Shown piece after piece: positions 18,525-30,629 of a stretch of 64,000 bases of DNA. Below the pieces are notes generated by a model, which worked only from the letters and a program-made list of their open reading frames with translations, did no database searches and was not told the DNA's origin. Each line of letters starts with the position of its first letter. Positions within the stretch are counted from its first letter, which is position 1. Where the stretch lies: contig JAXBDG010000009.1 in the NCBI GenBank assembly GCA_036320915.1, positions 1,798,001 through 1,862,000 on the forward strand, written 5' to 3'. This DNA is from Linnemannia elongata. Lineage: Eukaryota; Mortierellomycota; Mortierellomycetes; Mortierellales; Mortierellaceae. The position numbers and the translations under genes are program-made.

Positions 18525-19615
18525 AAGATGCCAATTAGAAATCTGTGTCTAATTTAGATAGCGCACTGTTAGAAAATAATCATTTTCGCTTATTTTCTCC
18601 GGTTCCCGGTATGGGGCCCCACTATTAAAGGTCGCTGAGATTCTCTCTGTTTCTAATTGTATTATCCAGAGGAAGCTTGAAGGTTTTTGGATAGGTTGAT
18701 CGTGAGTTATTGGCGACTGAAGAAAATGATCACCGAAATTCTCAAATCACACCATGGTTGTTGGTGGTTGTGGTTACGGATGGAATGCTTTGATGGTTGT
18801 AGCATATGAGGGAACGCATAGACATTGAATTTATATTTGTTGCAAGGAAAAAATACCAGGAAACGATACCTTGTTGCGTTGCACTTGTTCGTGTTCTTTT
18901 TAATTGCTGATTTGCCACCAATTTTTATTGCCACGTCGCCTGTGGTCTTCGCCTTGATCTCATCAGTAGGTTGGGGACGATGGGATGAGTATAGTGAGTG
19001 ATCAGATCAAGGGCGATCCTTGCCTGTGGTCATTTCTCAATCGCGCTCGCCATCTCTTCAACCAGGATACGAAGGGAAATGAAGAAGAAAATACTTGTCC
19101 ATGCACCAAGTCGGCACCCAAGAATGAGATGCTTGGTACTTACGAAAGGAGGGCGCCAAAAGTTTGGCACAGCAGAGACGTAGGTTAAAGTTGACGATGG
19201 AGAATAAATGAGTGCTTGACTGTGAGAGTACGGGCCAGGACGCGTCTTTTACTTCGCACAGATCCATTGGCAGCAAACAAAGCGCGTCGTTCTTTTGCTT
19301 TTCATTTTCATAATCCTTCAGGTTGGATACGTGTCAAAAAATGGTTCTGTCCGCCGTCACTGAGACGGATAATTTTAGAGTGGGCTCGTTCTTGAACTAA
19401 AAAAATGAACGAAGGGTGAAGGAGGCAATGCCCATTGGCCATCTTTTCTTCCTCTTCTACTTTTATCCCCCTCTTATTTTTTCTTCTTTGTCTTGCTTCT
19501 CCTTCTCGTCATCGCATCGTTGTCATCGTCATCGTCAACGCCTCTCCCTTGCTCATACTCTTTTGACGCGCTCACCTCTCACATTCTTCTCTCTGTTGCC
19601 GGTTAATGCCTCGGA
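18525..19615. other. Upstream region of the Dymeclin gene; no gene seen
   Basis: No conserved frame found. The last 180 bases become strongly CT-rich (CTTCTTC, CATCGTCATCGTC), like the leaders of other genes in this window. Confidence 0.5.
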
Positions 19616-22056
19616 ATGACTACAAAGCCTGACCCTGAACGGGCTGCCTCTCCTCCTCACACGTCCTCCCAACCACATTCACGCCCTCGCGCCTCACTCG
19701 ACCGCCACGCCGCCCCTCGCTCATCCACATCTCGTGCCCAATCCCGTCAAAGTGAAGATCGCTCCTTACCTTCACCCCATCACGCCGACATTTTGTCTTC
19801 CTCTACCTCTACTACCTCAAGGATACTTCAGAACCCCTACCCGTCAGACCTCCCCGTCAACGACAACAGCGCCTTCACCGGTCGACCGGTCCTTGATACA
19901 GGCAGACGCTACTCAACTTCAAGCGGATACGCCCCCGCCCCACCTTCCTCTTCCTCTGTGCGCTCGTCCTCCTCTCTTGGGAGCATCTATTCACCTACCT
20001 CGGCCAGCCCAAACCTAAGCAACAAGCGCCGATCCGGACAGACACCCACGCTCTCTCCCACACCCGAGTTACCTTCTCTGACCAGGAGCTCCACAAGCGG
20101 ATTCCACACCTTCAATCCAGACTATCGACCTTCTCACGACGCGGACAGCATAAACGCCTTTCCTCTTGCTGCCCCTCCCCAGTCACCCTCGTTTTCAATC
20201 TCATCTTTGTCGAATATCGTCCCTATATCCAACTCAATCTCGAGCATCGCCAGCACTGCAACCAACAAACCGCCAGTTCTTGAACATCGACACCCTATTT
20301 CTGTAAAGGACTTTGAGAGCATCCACCTTTTGGGACCCAACCAGAAAACTGCCATCAAGACACTTTGCTCGTCACGAGTCCTGAGTAGAATTGACACTAT
20401 CGGCTGGTTCTCGATCCTTGGCGCACAAAAGTTCCCAGCAATCTCAACAAGGTAAGCAAGACATCAAGACGATGTGTCCATTGGTAGCTTTTTTTTATTT
20501 TTTTTTATTTTTCACTTTATTATTGACCATGGCATTGACATTCGCGCCTCCTTACTTATCTTATCTTTTTTGTTTCATAGCCAAGAGGCATACGACATTG
20601 AGATGGCGACTACCTGCATGGCGATTGAGTTTGGTACGTGTTGACATTATATCCCGTCAAGATTCGACTGTCGAGAACCGCATTCATACTAACAGGCTGT
20701 TGTCTCGTGCTATTCAATTATTTAGGAGCCAACAACTCTCAGACGCAAAACTTCAACACTCTGGTTCTGCAATTGCTTTCGCAGATAAAACTCATCAAGG
20801 ATCAGGAGTACAAGGGGTAAAAACAGGACCAGAAGATGATCCGCTGCAGGAGAGTTCCAGGGTGCATGAGAACAGCCTCTAACTCTCTCCATGGTTTTTT
20901 TGTTGCGCATCTAGCGATATACCCCATCATGCCTACAATGCCTTGTTCTTGACCCGCGTCTTTTTGAACCATTTTATCTCGCATCTGTCATCCACCCAGA
21001 TGGTGTCTTTCTTTGAAGGCAAGTACATTTGCGATGGAAGATATTCATCCGTGAGCTGTTGACAACATAATAACCGAGAAGTATTGTCGCTACGTTATTG
21101 TTAGGTTCTGAGCTATCAACGGATGCACAGCAGGAAGCCCTCGGCATCGTATCATTCAAAGGGTGCAAACTTGGAGTCGATCAGGCATTGGTGTCCGATC
21201 CTCGGTCGTATGCGGAGCAATTGATTCAGGGTGTCATTGGAATCATTTTAAATCTGGACGCAGGGTAGGGTCACAGAGACCGCCGAGGACACAGGATTTG
21301 CTGTTTATTGTTACACACGATCCACCGCTTCAAAATATTAACCGGCGTATTTGTTCTCCTAGGTCTTCTCCATCGGCTTACGAGTTTTATCAGGAAACCC
21401 TGAATCTCTTTATCGTTATGGCTTCAACTCAGCTCCAACTGGCCACCTCAGAGACTAGTGAGAGAAACTACTTTTTGAACCTAGTCCTCGACAAGTTCAG
21501 GTGAATCTTGGTGCTCGCTTCCTTGACCAAAATGAGTCGAGCTGAGGGTTGGAGCCGTATACTAACATAAACCCTTTTCTTCTAACCAATAGTCAAGTTG
21601 CGGGCCAATTGACGCTGAGACTGTTGTGGAACTTTACAGACCAGCGGCCGAGTCCACCATTGACAGGGAGCATTGTCTACAGCGCCTACAGCTACCTCTT
21701 TGCCAAAACAGGATCATCGCCATCATCGGAGGCTCACCCAATTGCTGACAGGAGTGTTCTTGTGCTGCTTTTGCTGCATTCACAATCGATGAGCAACCCA
21801 AACTGGAAAGCCTTTAAGACAGCTATTCAGAGTATCCGGGATGAACGAGGTACTTACATCCTATGGCCACAATGTATTGCTTCAGAGGTGTGGTCGTACT
21901 CTTTGCGGTGACTAACATATCATATCTTGAACACGTCACTTCTAGGTTCTATGGCGGATGACCAAAAGGACGACACCATTTTTGTATCCTTCCGGAAAGT
22001 TTTTCATATCGTATGCCAGTAAGTGATCAACCTGAAGCAACTGCGGGCAAGGCTAT

Positions 22057-22099
<43 letters not shown>

Positions 22100-23717
22100 T
22101 AGCTTCTCAGCTGACCGTTAATGATTTATTACGCATAGGCAAATTCACTGCGAAGAAGTGTGTTTGTTGTTGCACGTCCTACTGGTCGAAAACACATACT
22201 TTAGGACCTATGTCCTATCTAGAACGGATCCGGAAACCCTGGTAGAGATTACGCTGCTGTTGTAATAGGTGTGCTTATCAACCATTAGCATCGCCCATCA
22301 AGCAACGCGACTCATTCTCATCTGTCCTGCTCAACCTTTTCACTTTATCATAGTATCTGCCAATTCTTAGGATGGTGTATGAAGGCGTTGAGGGCAAAAC
22401 AAACTACTCTCAGGTCTATGTACTGCTAGTCATTCTGCTCCTGTTCAGCCAGGACGACGTATTCAATGACAGCATCCAAAAAATTGTACGTTATTCGTCA
22501 AACGATCTAACCCGGTTACGGCGTTTTCTCAAGTCCAAAGTGCGCTAGGAAACTATAATAACGCGTAATGTGTTATCTTTCTTACTTTCACTAGACAATG
22601 ACATACCAACCTTGGTTTACGGAACGCCTACTCAAGTCCATCTCACTTGGAGGTCTTGCCGTTGCGATCGTCATCAGAACAATTCAGTATAACCTGGCCC
22701 AACACAAGGTAACAACCTAACAGCCTGACGGCAATTTATCATGCGGCCTAGCAATTGCTATTCATAATTGACGCTGACAATTCTTTTTTGAGGGGTATAG
22801 GACGTTTATTTTCATACCAACTCACTGGCCATCCTAGCCAACATGTCGAACTCCCTCCAGGACATCCACCCGTACGTGTCCCAGAGACTGGTGACGCTCT
22901 TTGATATTGTCGCAAGGAGGTACCAAAAGTTGGTAACAAAGAAAATGCAGCAGGATGAAGTCCTCGACAAGGTTAGTTTTTGAATGTGGTCATTGTTCTG
23001 TTTTGTGGTTGTAGAATACCAAAGCTCAAGCAGCACTATTTACTGACGGTTGTTGTTGTTGTTGTTGTTTATAATAGAACCCTGATGTGATTATTTACGG
23101 GGATATGGTGACCCTGGTCCTAGAGATCATCAACTCGACTCTGACCCACAAGCTGAAAGCCAACCCCCAGCTGGTTTACTCACTCCTACACAAGCAAGAG
23201 ATGTTTGCCTATTTCCGGAACGACCTCAAGTTTAAGGATCTGATCCAGAATATCGAACAGGCCGTCAACTATTTCCAACAAAAGGTCTCTGAAGCCAACA
23301 TCAAGGCGCCCACCCCGGAAGAAGTCGCACAGGTGATCCAGACAGCCTCCAGAACCTGGCCGCCGAACCTGATGAAAACCTTCCCAGATATCAAGTTCCA
23401 GTATGAGGAGGAGGAGCAGTCGAATGAGTTCTTTTGCCCCTATGTTTGGTCGTTGATTTATCGGAACACGTTTGTATATTGGGATGAGGAGAAGGCCAAG
23501 ATTCTGCATGACTATAGAACCGTACGTGTTTTTTCCACTGGCTACTTCATTTGTGTCTCTTGTGTGTGGTTTTTACGTGGGTGAGATACGGTGTGTGGAT
23601 TGAGACAATGAACTGACCCTGGGTGCTTTTTTTTTTGTTTGTTATTTTTATTAGGTAATGAATGACGAGCATGCGTTCGAGGGAGTTCCCACTGGCGGCC
23701 AGTCCACGGTCCCATAG
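19616..23717 (+). CDS. DYM: Dymeclin (Golgi-associated trafficking protein)
   Basis: About 14 exons. The first (19616-20451) encodes some 279 residues, mostly a Ser/Pro-rich, disordered extension absent from animal Dymeclin. Conserved helices begin near its end (LSRIDTIGWFSILGAQKF) and continue through exons near 20581, 20726, 20915, 21362, 21594, 21946, 22139, 22354, 22595, 22800, 23078 and 23655. Diagnostic C-terminal Dymeclin text is seen at 23400-23520: YEEEEQSNEFFCPYVWSL followed by YWDEEKAKI. Middle blocks such as LRLLWNFTDQRP and YLPILRMVYEG also fit. In animals Dymeclin is a peripheral, myristoylated Golgi protein needed for vesicle traffic; here the N-terminus MTTKPD lacks a myristoylation glycine. 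One intron holds a 35-base T-run. The gene converges with the subtilase, with about 200 bp between stops. Confidence 0.85.
22061..22095 (+). repeat. 35-nt poly(T) tract in a Dymeclin intron
   Basis: Thirty-five T in a row inside the intron before the exon at about 22139. It could act as an extended polypyrimidine tract. Confidence 0.85.
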
Positions 23718-23920
23718 ATAGCTATGCCCCGGCCTACTTCGCCTGCTCCCTGACTGATGCTGACGTACCCCCCCCCCCCAACGGACTCACTACGTGATAT
23801 CGCCAGGCATAATAACCGCACATAAAGCAAGCATCATTCAAGTGGAGCGTGTCTTTAATTTTATGAAAAATATCATGTAGTGTTGTAATGTACAAAAATG
23901 AGCAGTGGAAATGGTATTCA

Positions 23921-25951
23921 TTAGAGGTGGGTCGTGAAAAGTGAAAGGCATGATAGTGCAATGATGAGGTTAGTCCATTTACAAACGTTAGAAAAAAAAT
24001 AGGAGGAGGACCCTGAAGTGAAAGAAGTTGGGGGATCAATAATCTCGGTCTCGTCTGCGGGGTTATTGGATACAGCACCGACGTAGACAAGGTTACGCGT
24101 CAGGGCTTTTCCGTGCAGTTCCAAGATCTGTGGTCGCCCGCCGCCTGTAATTGTGCCAAATGAAGGAGGGGTCTCGTGTGAGGTGCCCATGCTTGCCGAG
24201 GAGATCGATAGTAAAGATGGAGGTAAAGGGGCCACACCGTCCGTCACCAACTGACCATTGAGACTGAACTTTGTCACAGATCCCAAGATCCGCTCATTCA
24301 TAACCTTGACCGGGATGTTCTCTCCAGGTGATTCTGACAACAACAAAGCCATCAACCCCGCAACATGTGGAGAAGCCATCGAGGTCCCACTTTGAACATG
24401 CGTAGCAGTGTTGGATTTGGCCCACGCGGAGACGATAGCAGACCCGGGCGCAAAGACGGCGACACAAGGACCGAAATTGGAGTAGGAGGCGATGGTGTCG
24501 TCCTTGTCGGTGGCACCCACGGTCATTGCGCCTGGGGTCGAGGCTGGGGAGAATTGGCAGGCGTCTTTTCCGTCGTTTCCGGCGGCGATTGAGAAGTGGA
24601 TTCCAAGGCGCATTGCTTCTTGAATAGCTTCATTTGTTGGCTCGTTGAACTCTGCTCCTAGCGATAGACTGTTCACTTAAGGTCAGCATTGCAGTGCAGT
24701 TTAGGTACGGATTCATTTGTGCGGCATAACAAACATACATAGGTTCTAAACGTTACTTGATGATGGAGCGGGCGGCACTGCCTTGGGATATGTGGCGCTT
24801 GACAACCCACTCGATCGCAGCTAAAACGTTCGAAAGACGGCCAGCGCCTGCATCGTCAAGAGCTTTTAGGGAGACGATCTGGCCCTTCTTGGCAACACCA
24901 TATGTCGCACCAGCCGCCAGAGCAGCAACAAAGGTGCCATGTCCGTTCCTGTCGGCATTATCTGTTTGTTGTACCCCTTGTGCAAAGACCGGTCCATGCT
25001 GCGCCCTCCCCTCAAAGTCCTTGTGGTCAATGTTCACGCCACTAGTTTGTACAACGGGGAAACGAAAAGTACGCGTGTCAGAAGTTTGAACACTGGAATA
25101 TTGCATCTACAGAAACCCCGAGCAACTCTTCATAGCTTACGTGTCGATAACATAGATGGTAACGTTCTGCCCAGCAGACTTTGGGTAATGATAAAACCCA
25201 TCAAGTTTATCCGTTCGTTGGTCGATCCTGTCAAGCCCCCAACTAGGTGGGTGACTCTGAACACGTCCGTACATCTGGACGGGTAGGTCAGGGATGAGGT
25301 ACTTGATTTGGTGTTTGTGTTGCTGTTGTTGGATTTGGTCTGCGGCTGTGGGGGACATGGTGGTCGAGTACCAAACTAGGTCGCCTACTGTTAAGGAGTT
25401 GATAGTTGGTTTTTGTGAGGCTGTCGATCCTGTTTGCTGTTCGCCGTGGTGGGCGTTGAGTAATTTAAACCATTCCGGGTCTTCTTGCGTTGTTGTGGTA
25501 ATCCTGTGTGTTCCTGTAGAGGCGATCGTGACTTCTTGGTCGAGCTCTAGGTTGTTGTCGAGTTTACGAGGGTGCATCATGACAATATATCGGCAGTCCG
25601 AGATGTGTCCCGGTGGGCATCCGCCCTTGGCAGAGTCATGGCCGAGACCTAAAGGGTAATACGGAGGAGCAAAAGGAAAAAAGTGAGCTTGTAAGCATAT
25701 GCTAGTGTGTAGGAGTAAAGTAAGGGAGGACAACACCAACAACACAACCCTTGTTCCTTCCCTCTCCACCTTCCACATGTGGTTGTGGAACAGGGGGAAA
25801 GGCCCATGCGCAAGGCATACCAGGCTTGGAGAGAAAAAATAAGCATTTTACCTTTACCTTGGATTTGAATGGGCGATGCACGGGTGGTCACGCTTGCTAG
25901 GATGGTCAGGGTGGTTATTGCCTTTGCGAGGGAGAGGTAGGTGATGGTCAT
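23921..25951 (-). CDS. Secreted subtilisin-like serine protease (S8, proteinase K type), probably GPI-anchored
   Basis: Four exons (25951-25858, 25648-25141, 25041-24757, 24668-23921) sum to exactly 545 codons, so 544 residues. There is a signal peptide (1 to about 25, ending TTRAS), then an inhibitor-I9-like propeptide (CRYIVMMHP...), then the catalytic domain. The triad is Asp200 in YVIDTG, His235 in RNGHGTFVA and Ser392 in SGTSMASPH; Asn327 in AAGND forms the oxyanion hole. SIINLSLGAE fits the family's substrate-binding strand and supports the chosen acceptor at 24669. After the catalytic domain a Ser/Pro-rich linker leads to a small-residue site (SGSSS) and a hydrophobic tail (NLIIALSCLSLF). 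This is the layout of a GPI signal, so the enzyme is probably held at the plasma membrane or wall. Likely role: external proteolysis. Confidence 0.88.
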
Positions 25952-28900
25952 TGTTTACACGAGAGGGAAAGAGAGAGAATGGTTGAGTTCACTAAAAAAA
26001 AGTGAATGCACAGAATGTGAGGGAAGGAAGAGATGAGTAAGAGTAAATGAGCTTGTTCGCCACTCTGATGTCATTCTCATTCACATTCACATTCGACATT
26101 CCCTTCTCGGTCGAGGGTGAAGACCAAGAAAAAAAAAGGGACTCGTGTGTGTGAGTGTGAGTCCTTGAATGTGTACTTGCGGATTAGGAGGCATGGTCAT
26201 TGTGCGTCGATCCGAGTCGCCACTGCCTATGCATAGAAGGGAGGTAAGGATGCAACAAGCTCTGTACCGTAACAAATAAACGATATAGATCGCGAGGGTC
26301 ACGGAGGTGATTGACTCTTTCTCTCTAACTGATGGATCGTCATTCACACCAATTCCAATAGGCTCAGAACTGCACTGATCCCAGACCCGGTTCCAACTGG
26401 CATCTGTTTGTTCCTTTTTTTATTTCTTACGTGTGCCTGACCCTGTCTTCATGTGCATCATCTGCATCATCTAAAGGACTATGAATAAGCCTCATGATAA
26501 TGACAAGGTGGCACAGTCCATCGCCACATGAAATGACCACACTGACCCTGGTAAGCTACTTCTGGTATATCCGATATGTCGGATGCTCGTTGTCAGCGCC
26601 AAGATCTGACACTCTTAAGCACCTCCTTGATTCTTAGGTACTACTCGTCGATGTATCTTTTTCTCTCGTTTCCTCATCACCTCTTTTTTTCATATTGGTC
26701 GTCTGACATAATCGAGGAGACAAATGAATTACGCTTATATTAAGTACGGTACAAGGGGAGAAGAACGATTATCGTCACCCACCCACCCGCGGAGCAAAAA
26801 AAGAGGACCAGGGCCAGGGCCAGGGCCAGGGGGTGCAACGAGAGGCGCAGGGGCACAGGGGCACAGAGGCACAGGAGAGAAGGAATGATGTCGAGCAATC
26901 GAGGTAGGAATAACTTCATTCTCCAGGCACGGATATTAACTTACTTCGTGGGCTTTTTTTATCTCTTTGCATGGACGTTCGTCATCTCCGTCCGTCCTCT
27001 CCAGCCAGCCGGGGTTGTTGTCGTCTGTCTGTCTCCTTGGAATAAGTCAGCATCGGAGAGTTGACTTAATAGGGGCAGGAAGGAAAACTGGAGGGTGTGA
27101 GCATATTAAAGAGGGATATGGAACGAGAGTCGAGTATTTTCATTTTATTATTAAAAGACAAGGTGGCTCTCACCGCGTGTGTCAACGAGGGTGTGTGTGT
27201 CGCAAAAACGTAAACAACAGCAGCATGGCTCTCACCGTTTTCATTTGTGATGAGAGGGGGGTTATTTCTGGCGGGGACTCGAAGGGCTGGTTGATAATTT
27301 TGGCTTTCATTTCCCAGACGGACGAAGTCATGAGCACCATCGACCATTACTTTCTCCCTCTCTCTCTCTTGAGGTTGAGAGCACTTTTATTCACAGGGAA
27401 TGTGAGCGACAAAGATAATTTACTCCCTTCTCTTCTTCTTACCTTACATTGCTTATGCCTATTACATCCCATCCCGTCCCATCCCATCCATACGTGGATG
27501 GCCGTTTGGATGCAAGCGGAAAAGGCCGCCTTCGATCAAACAAACAAACAGACTTATATTAAAACAAGTCTGTTTTTGGTACCCTTTTTTCTCACTTTTT
27601 TTACCTCTTGTCAAACATAACCATGGGGTTGAAAAGGTGCGCAATCCCATGCTGATGGATGGTTACACTATTGCACCTGCACATGGTACAAGTACAAGAC
27701 AATCTCTCTCTTAAATGAACGATACCGATGGTTACGGAAGGCTAAGCACTGGAGGGTGTAAAATATTACTTTGTCTCTCATTTTCGACACACACACTTAC
27801 ACTTGCATGCACATACACATGTTACTTACATCCCTTCATTCTTCATTGTCTTTGGTAAATGGGGAGGGGGGATAAATGAAATGAAATGTGAAGGAAGGAA
27901 GGACGCCTTTCTTTCATTCTTCGTTGTTTGTCGTTGTTGTCCTTGTCCTTTCCCCCTATCTCTGTGAAGGAAGCTCATTTTTCTCATTCCAGTCGAATAT
28001 GTTGCTAATTTCTTCTATTTGCTTTGCTTGTTAGATGAATGTATGAATGAGTTGAATAATGAATACATACCATCCCCATGCCATGTCATGGATGGATGGA
28101 GATATGTGACATGGGACAAACAGACAAAAAAAAACAACAGGTACACACACAGGCAAGCAGCATCCTTAATGCAATCAACAAAGGGGAGACAAAAAATAAA
28201 AAAGTGCCCTTTTTCTGTTCCTTTCCACTGTTCTCTCGCTTCCTTCTCTCTCATTCTCTTCTCATTCATTGAATACATGGCACATGCAAGACAAACAAAA
28301 AAGAGAGCACACACCTTTTCAACACCATTAACAATTTTACAATAAAGAAAACAATTGCATCCAATCCTTAATGCCCCATGCCATGCCATGCCATGCCACC
28401 CACTCAGTACATCCATCCCCCAATGGTTGGTTCTTTACCTTTCTTTATCCTTTATCCTTTATCTCCTCTTCTTTCTTTCTCTCTTCTTTCTTTTCTTCTC
28501 TTTCGTTCCTCCCTTATTTCATCCTTTTGCCTCCCTTTGTCCATCTAATCCATTCCTGTTCCCTTTTTCCATTGTCCTTTTTCGCCACTTCACCACTCAC
28601 TCACTCACTCACTCACTCACCCCATCCATCGACGCATCTCCCTTCCGCTTCTGCTCTCCTACTTGACCCCCTTTCTCTCTCTCGTCCCTCTCGTCCCTAT
28701 TCCCAGATCCACAACCCCTTGGCTTTTTCTTCCCTTCCCTCTCCCCTTTCCCTTCTTCCACCTTCTTTCCTTCCCTCCTTCCTTCCCTTTCCCTCTCTCA
28801 CTCACTCTGCCTCCCTTTCTTTTCCTCTGTCTCCCGCACGCACCCTACACGTTTATGTCCACGCCCTGATCCACCTATCGCCCTCGTTATCTTCCACAAT

Positions 28901-29282
28901 TTACGAACCCCCTCCACTTCCTTTCTCTCTCTCTCTCTCTCTTCTTTCTCTCGCTTCTTGCCCTTTTGCTTCGCACCCAATAGCCAGCTACCGAGCCATC
29001 CTCCATTCCCATCCCACGGCATCTCCACACCCTCCACCCCTTTCACCCCACCACCCCACCACCTCTATCTCCTCCTCCACCACCACCACCACCATCACCA
29101 ACACCGCAAACACCTCTACCACGACTGACAAAAAGACACCCCCAACGAGCTACGAACAACTATACAAAACAGCAACGATCACGACTACGACGACGATTAC
29201 TATCAACAATCGAAACGCCTCCGCCTTTCACAAATTGCACAGCAAAAAACACAACAGTATCTATATCTCACAGCAGACGATA
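25952..29282. other. Long divergent intergenic region, low complexity; no gene supported
   Basis: Between the subtilase start and the next ATG at 29283 I see only biased sequence: CAGGGC hexamers (26808-26831), GGGGCACA repeats (26850-26875), ATCCCATCCCGT runs (27465-27490), CAAACAAA near 27538, CCATG pentamers (28375-28400) and a very long CT-rich leader (28420-29060). Open frames across it have no conserved features. Confidence 0.5.
26808..26876 (+). repeat. CAGGGC and GGGGCACA short tandem repeats
   Basis: About four units of CAGGGC followed by several units near AGGGGCAC or AGAGGCAC. Confidence 0.75.
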
Positions 29283-30629
29283 ATGACCTCAACAGCACCC
29301 AGCTCTACTAAACGGATGTCCATGTCAAAATCACCCTCCAGCTCCCCTACCTCCACGATGTCCTCACCAAGATCCTTCACACCACCACCATCAGGGTCAC
29401 TAGCAGGACGCCATGTCATCTACCGCGGACTTCAGACTAGTTCCATGGAATACATGTCGTTGACACATTCCCGGCACGCAGAGGCAGCACACATGATCAA
29501 GGGCGAGATCCTGATCTCTGGTACACAGTCGGGCTATATCCAGTACTCGATCGTGCTCGACCATGAATGGATGACCCGCAAGGTCAAGGTGTCGGCCATG
29601 TTTGCAGGACACGAAAAGCGGCTCGTCCTCGAGGTCGACCAGGAGCAGCGGTGGTACAAGGTCACAGAGCACCGTCAGACACGGAGCCGGAGCTTTTACC
29701 GATCCGGCCTCTCACTTTCCCAAGGTTCCACGAGCGAGATCGGCTCGAGCAACGGATCTAGCCCGAGCAGGAGCATAGACGATGGCAGCAGTAGCGACAG
29801 TTCCAAGAGCCATTGCAATATGCAGGATGCCGATGCCAGTCTTTCCGACTCTTCTGCCAGCTGTTATTCATCGTCTTCAGATTCAGAGTGTTCCATCCCC
29901 TTTGAAAAAATCAATCTGACCTGGACGCCGCCGCCCAAGGGCACCAAGCGGGCCTCGAAGCGGTTTTCGTCCATGAATCTCCTTGGCAAGATTTCTGCTA
30001 ATGCAGCAGCTGCATCACCCTCTGAATCAACGCCTACCTCCTCTCATGATATCCAGTCCGCCTCCCCCTTGACCCCTTCCTCAACCACCTCCTCGCCTTC
30101 TTCCCCTTCCTCTCAAACACCGACGATACCCATGACTGCATCCCCCTCCTCGACCATCACCACAGCATCGCAGCAGCAGAGTCCCGCCCTCTCTTTTTCT
30201 TCCTCCTCGAAATTGACCCGGACATTCTCGTCCTCCAGCCAATCAGGACTCAAGAAGTACGAGCACCTCGCCCACCTCGATGGCTGCACGCAACTCGATC
30301 TAGGATACGAGACCAGTCCCAGCACTTTGCTTTTCCCCCTCAGGAGAGCAACCTTGGGCATCGATCCCGAAAAGATGCGCGACCATCTCGAGTCCCTCTC
30401 AGCCGATGGAGCCTCAACGACAGAAAAGACAGCTCTGATCTCGTTCCCCGATCTGGAGCTCAAGGCTGTGCAGCAGCACCTTGCCTTTGCCGGTCCCGGT
30501 CGTCAAGCCAACGACAGTCTAGTCGAGTGCTGGCAGGACGACGAAGACGAGTCAATGTTGATTGAAGTCGATGGCGACGGCTTTGTTATCCGGGATGGCT
30601 ACAACTGGGCCCGGATTCCCTCCTCGTAA
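29283..30629 (+). CDS. Putative glycolipid-binding-fold protein with Ser-rich insert
   Basis: Single exon, 448 residues from the ATG at 29283. The frame is open further upstream only because the CT-rich leader lacks stops, so that extension is not used. The first conserved half (about 40-135) includes EYMSLTH, GYIQYSIVLDHEWMTRKVKV and LVLEVDQEQRWYKV. The second (about 320-445) has LDGCTQLDLGYETSPSTLLF with PLRR, and ends with VDGDGFVIRDGYNWARI. Together they match the bacterial/fungal 'putative glycolipid-binding' domain (beta-rich; L-x-GC-x-D-hydrophobic-D and terminal D-x-DG-x-V-x-D motifs). They are split by roughly 180 residues of Ser-rich low-complexity sequence. No signal peptide, so probably cytosolic. 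Substrate and function in fungi are not established. Confidence 0.65.
   Translation: MTSTAPSSTKRMSMSKSPSSSPTSTMSSPRSFTPPPSGSLAGRHVIYRGLQTSSMEYMSLTHSRHAEAAHMIKGEILISGTQSGYIQYSIVLDHEWMTRKVKVSAMFAGHEKRLVLEVDQEQRWYKVTEHRQTRSRSFYRSGLSLSQGSTSEIGSSNGSSPSRSIDDGSSSDSSKSHCNMQDADASLSDSSASCYSSSSDSECSIPFEKINLTWTPPPKGTKRASKRFSSMNLLGKISANAAAASPSESTPTSSHDIQSASPLTPSSTTSSPSSPSSQTPTIPMTASPSSTITTASQQQSPALSFSSSSKLTRTFSSSSQSGLKKYEHLAHLDGCTQLDLGYETSPSTLLFPLRRATLGIDPEKMRDHLESLSADGASTTEKTALISFPDLELKAVQQHLAFAGPGRQANDSLVECWQDDEDESMLIEVDGDGFVIRDGYNWARIPSS

Noticed and set aside
26967..27620. 217-codon open frame
   Set aside because: No domain or typical composition; it spans microsatellites and tails into a hydrophobic T-rich run. 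Probably chance.
28371..29282. Open upstream extension of the glycolipid-binding-fold gene (about 300 extra codons)
   Set aside because: It is pure CT-rich leader read as Ser/Leu/Phe/Pro runs. Conserved sequence and a sensible start appear only from 29283.
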